Assembly (NCBI RefSeq): GCF_014648175.1 | Contig: NZ_BMQP01000009.1 | Location: forward strand, 124,001 to 188,000 | From: Planobispora rosea | Lineage (GTDB): Bacteria > Actinomycetota > Actinomycetes > Streptosporangiales > Streptosporangiaceae | Reading direction: 5' to 3' | DNA: 64,000 bases | Shown: in pieces, positions 62,428 to 64,000 of the stretch | Position numbering within the stretch: position 1 is the stretch's first letter | How the letters are laid out: the number at the start of each line of letters is the position of its first letter | The notes under the pieces: model-generated | Told to the model about the DNA's origin: nothing | Seen by the model: the letters and a program-made list of their open reading frames with translations, nothing else | Databases searched by the model: none | Made by a program: the position numbers and the translations under genes

Positions 62428-63675
62428 ATGACGATGGAGATGCACGCGGGGCCGGGCGGACCGCCCGAGCCCCAGGGAGCTCCACCGGGCCCCTCCGGCC
62501 GTCCGCCGGAGCCTCAGGGCTTGCCGCCCGTCTCCCCGGGGGAGACGCGACGCCTGCCCGCCTCTCCGGCGGAGCCGCAGCGCCCACCGCTCTCCCCGCG
62601 GGAGCCGCAGGGTCCTCCTCCGGGGCCGGGCGCCCCGCCGGGCGCGGGGGAGCCGTGGCAGGGACCGCCCGGCGAGCCGAGAGCGAGCCGGGTCACCACC
62701 GTCGCGCTGATCGTCGCCCTGGTGCTCGCGGTCCTCGTCACCGGCGTGCTCGGCACCATCGCGGTGCTCATGACACGCAACCCCGACATGCCGCTCGGCT
62801 CCCCGCCGCCGCGGAAGCTGGCCGTCCCCATCCACTTCGCCCCGGTCACCGGGACGCAGCAGGGAGCCTGCGCGACCCCCGACAGCTACCCCGACGACGC
62901 CGGGCAGGTCTGCTACACGGTCGCCCCGGGAGTCGAGATCGCCGCGGTACAGAAGATCGAGGCGGTCCGGGAGAGCAGCGGCGCCTACTCGGTCCGCATC
63001 GTCTTCGCGCCCGCGTCCCGCGACCAGATCAGCAGCGTGACCGAGGAGGCGGACGGGCAGCAGCTCGCGATCGTGGTGGGCGGCAGGGTCGTGGCGGCCC
63101 CGCGCGTCGGAGAGGTGATCACCGAGGACAGCATGCGGATCTCCGGCTCGCTCACCAAGGAGCAGGCGGATGCCATGGTCGTCCGGCTACGCGGGGGTAC
63201 GGCGGCGCCCGGCACCTCCGGCACTCCCGGCACCTCCGGCACTCCCGGTACGGCCACCGCCGGCCCCGGTCTCCAGCCGCCGGCCGTCAACCCGACGGCG
63301 ACCGCGCCGGCCCTGGTGCCGACGGCGTCCGCTCCCGTGGCCACGCCCCCGGCGACTCCCGGCACGGGTGCCACGCCCCCGGCGACTCCCGGCACGGGCG
63401 CCACGGCCCCCGCCGTACGCCCGACGACCACCCCCACGGGCACCACCGCTCCCACCGCGCGTCCCACCACGAACCCCACGGGCGCCGGATCGACGCCCAC
63501 GACGAGCGGCCGCCCGATCCGCACCGGCGGCCCGGGCACCGACCCCCGGTACCCCACCTGCAAGGAGGCGTTCGCCCAGGGCTACGGCCCGTACCACAAG
63601 GGCACCCACGCGGAGTACCACTGGTACACCGACCGGGACAGGGACGGGGTCGCCTGCGACTCCGGCGACATGTGA
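62428..63675 (+). CDS. Membrane protein with excalibur calcium-binding domain
   Basis: This 415-residue protein starts with a Pro/Gly-rich cytoplasmic region of about 85 residues and one membrane helix (TTVALIVALVLAVLVTGVLG). An external domain (about residues 130-255, with VRIVFAPASRDQISSVTEEA, resembling the SecD P1-head type fold) follows. After a Thr/Pro/Ala-rich linker the C-terminus is an excalibur motif (YPTCKEAF and DRDRDGVACDSG), which binds calcium. Function is unknown; the excalibur end suggests action at the cell surface. Confidence 0.82.
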   Translation: MTMEMHAGPGGPPEPQGAPPGPSGRPPEPQGLPPVSPGETRRLPASPAEPQRPPLSPREPQGPPPGPGAPPGAGEPWQGPPGEPRASRVTTVALIVALVLAVLVTGVLGTIAVLMTRNPDMPLGSPPPRKLAVPIHFAPVTGTQQGACATPDSYPDDAGQVCYTVAPGVEIAAVQKIEAVRESSGAYSVRIVFAPASRDQISSVTEEADGQQLAIVVGGRVVAAPRVGEVITEDSMRISGSLTKEQADAMVVRLRGGTAAPGTSGTPGTSGTPGTATAGPGLQPPAVNPTATAPALVPTASAPVATPPATPGTGATPPATPGTGATAPAVRPTTTPTGTTAPTARPTTNPTGAGSTPTTSGRPIRTGGPGTDPRYPTCKEAFAQGYGPYHKGTHAEYHWYTDRDRDGVACDSGDM

Positions 63676-63765
63676 GCGGGCCGCGTCCGCATCGCCGCCG
63701 GCGCGCCCGGACGGAGCGTCTCCGCGCGGATGAATCCGGGACCGATTCGGTGGTGTCCGGAGGCG

Positions 63766-64000
63766 TCAGCCACCGATGAAGGCTTCTATGCCCTCGATGC
63801 AGAAGAAGATCACGAAGAGGCCCGCCACCGCGTAGAGGAGGGGGTGGACCTCCCGCCATCTGCCGGTTCCCGCTTTGATCACTACGTAGGTGACGATGCC
63901 GCTGCCCAGGCCGGTGGTGATGGAGTAGGTGAACGGCATCAGCACGATCGTGAGGAACGCCGGGATCACGATGGTCAGGTCGTCCCAGGGCACGTTCTTG
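63766..64000 (-). CDS. NCS2 family purine permease, C-terminal part (cut by window edge)
   Basis: The 77 visible codons include VIPAFLTIVLMPFTYSITTG and REVHPLLYAVAGLFVIFFCIEG, the last helices of NCS2 transporters of the guanine/hypoxanthine type (AzgA/GhxP). The gene continues beyond base 64000, so the visible internal GTG at 63993 is not its start. Substrate (guanine, hypoxanthine or adenine) cannot be told from this end. Confidence 0.85.
   Translation of the reverse strand, partial: KNVPWDDLTIVIPAFLTIVLMPFTYSITTGLGSGIVTYVVIKAGTGRWREVHPLLYAVAGLFVIFFCIEGIEAFIGG

Overview
The window is a chromosomal segment of a high-GC actinomycete. Several gene families point to a filamentous actinobacterium, possibly of the Streptosporangium type (inference): an F420-dependent LLM oxidoreductase, a mycothiol-dependent isomerase-fold enzyme, an XRE/DUF397 pair, a CebR-like sugar regulon without its own ATPase, and many GTG starts with ATGA or GTGA overlaps. 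No tRNA, rRNA, CRISPR array or intact mobile element was seen. The one integrase-type gene is decayed.

Left part (1-8.4 kb): a partial chemotaxis receptor, a histidine phosphatase, and an LLM oxidoreductase divergent from a tight five-gene operon (PhyH dioxygenase, phosphotriesterase-like hydrolase, P450, SDR, Gfo/Idh/MocA). The divergent promoter carries two CAAGCGCTTG operators 51 bp apart. A third copy precedes the distant hyuAB operon. A DoxX-like/LysR divergent pair follows.

8.5-20.9 kb is a beta-glucoside uptake and hydrolysis regulon: a LacI repressor, a GH3 and a GH1 beta-glucosidase, and two separate importers (lipoprotein plus two permeases each). GGAGAGCGCTCTCC palindromes lie before the repressor, before GH3 and before each importer. 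A frameshifted, truncated tyrosine recombinase follows.

22.3-30.1 kb is an accessory region: a membrane protein, a remnant of a saccharopine-dehydrogenase-like gene, a flavin amine oxidase, and a minus-strand operon of a Baeyer-Villiger-type monooxygenase, a saccharopine-dehydrogenase-like enzyme and a SxxK esterase, ending with a PaaX-type regulator. 30.2-33.9 kb is a cobalamin-riboswitch operon (BtuF, BtuC, BtuD, CbiZ).

34-46.3 kb holds a Uma2 nuclease-fold protein, a CGNR protein divergent from a mycothiol-dependent enzyme over a perfect 8-5-8 palindrome, hyuAB with repeat-expanded linkers, a membrane pseudo-protease with a zinc ribbon overlapping a Ser/Thr kinase, and a two-component system. 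46.5-53.8 kb holds gdhA, an APH-fold kinase, an anti-sigma-type ATPase with an XRE/DUF397 pair, and a TlpA/CcdA thiol pair.

54-59 kb is perhaps the most interesting part. A DUF6421 protein fused to an N-terminal amidotransferase-like domain is followed by an SDR and a threonine-aldolase-fold PLP enzyme. A Trp-containing leader peptide and a four-segment attenuator then lie directly in front of trpS. The window ends with DUF3467, DUF305 and DUF3105 proteins, alanine dehydrogenase, an excalibur-domain membrane protein and the C-terminus of an NCS2 purine permease.
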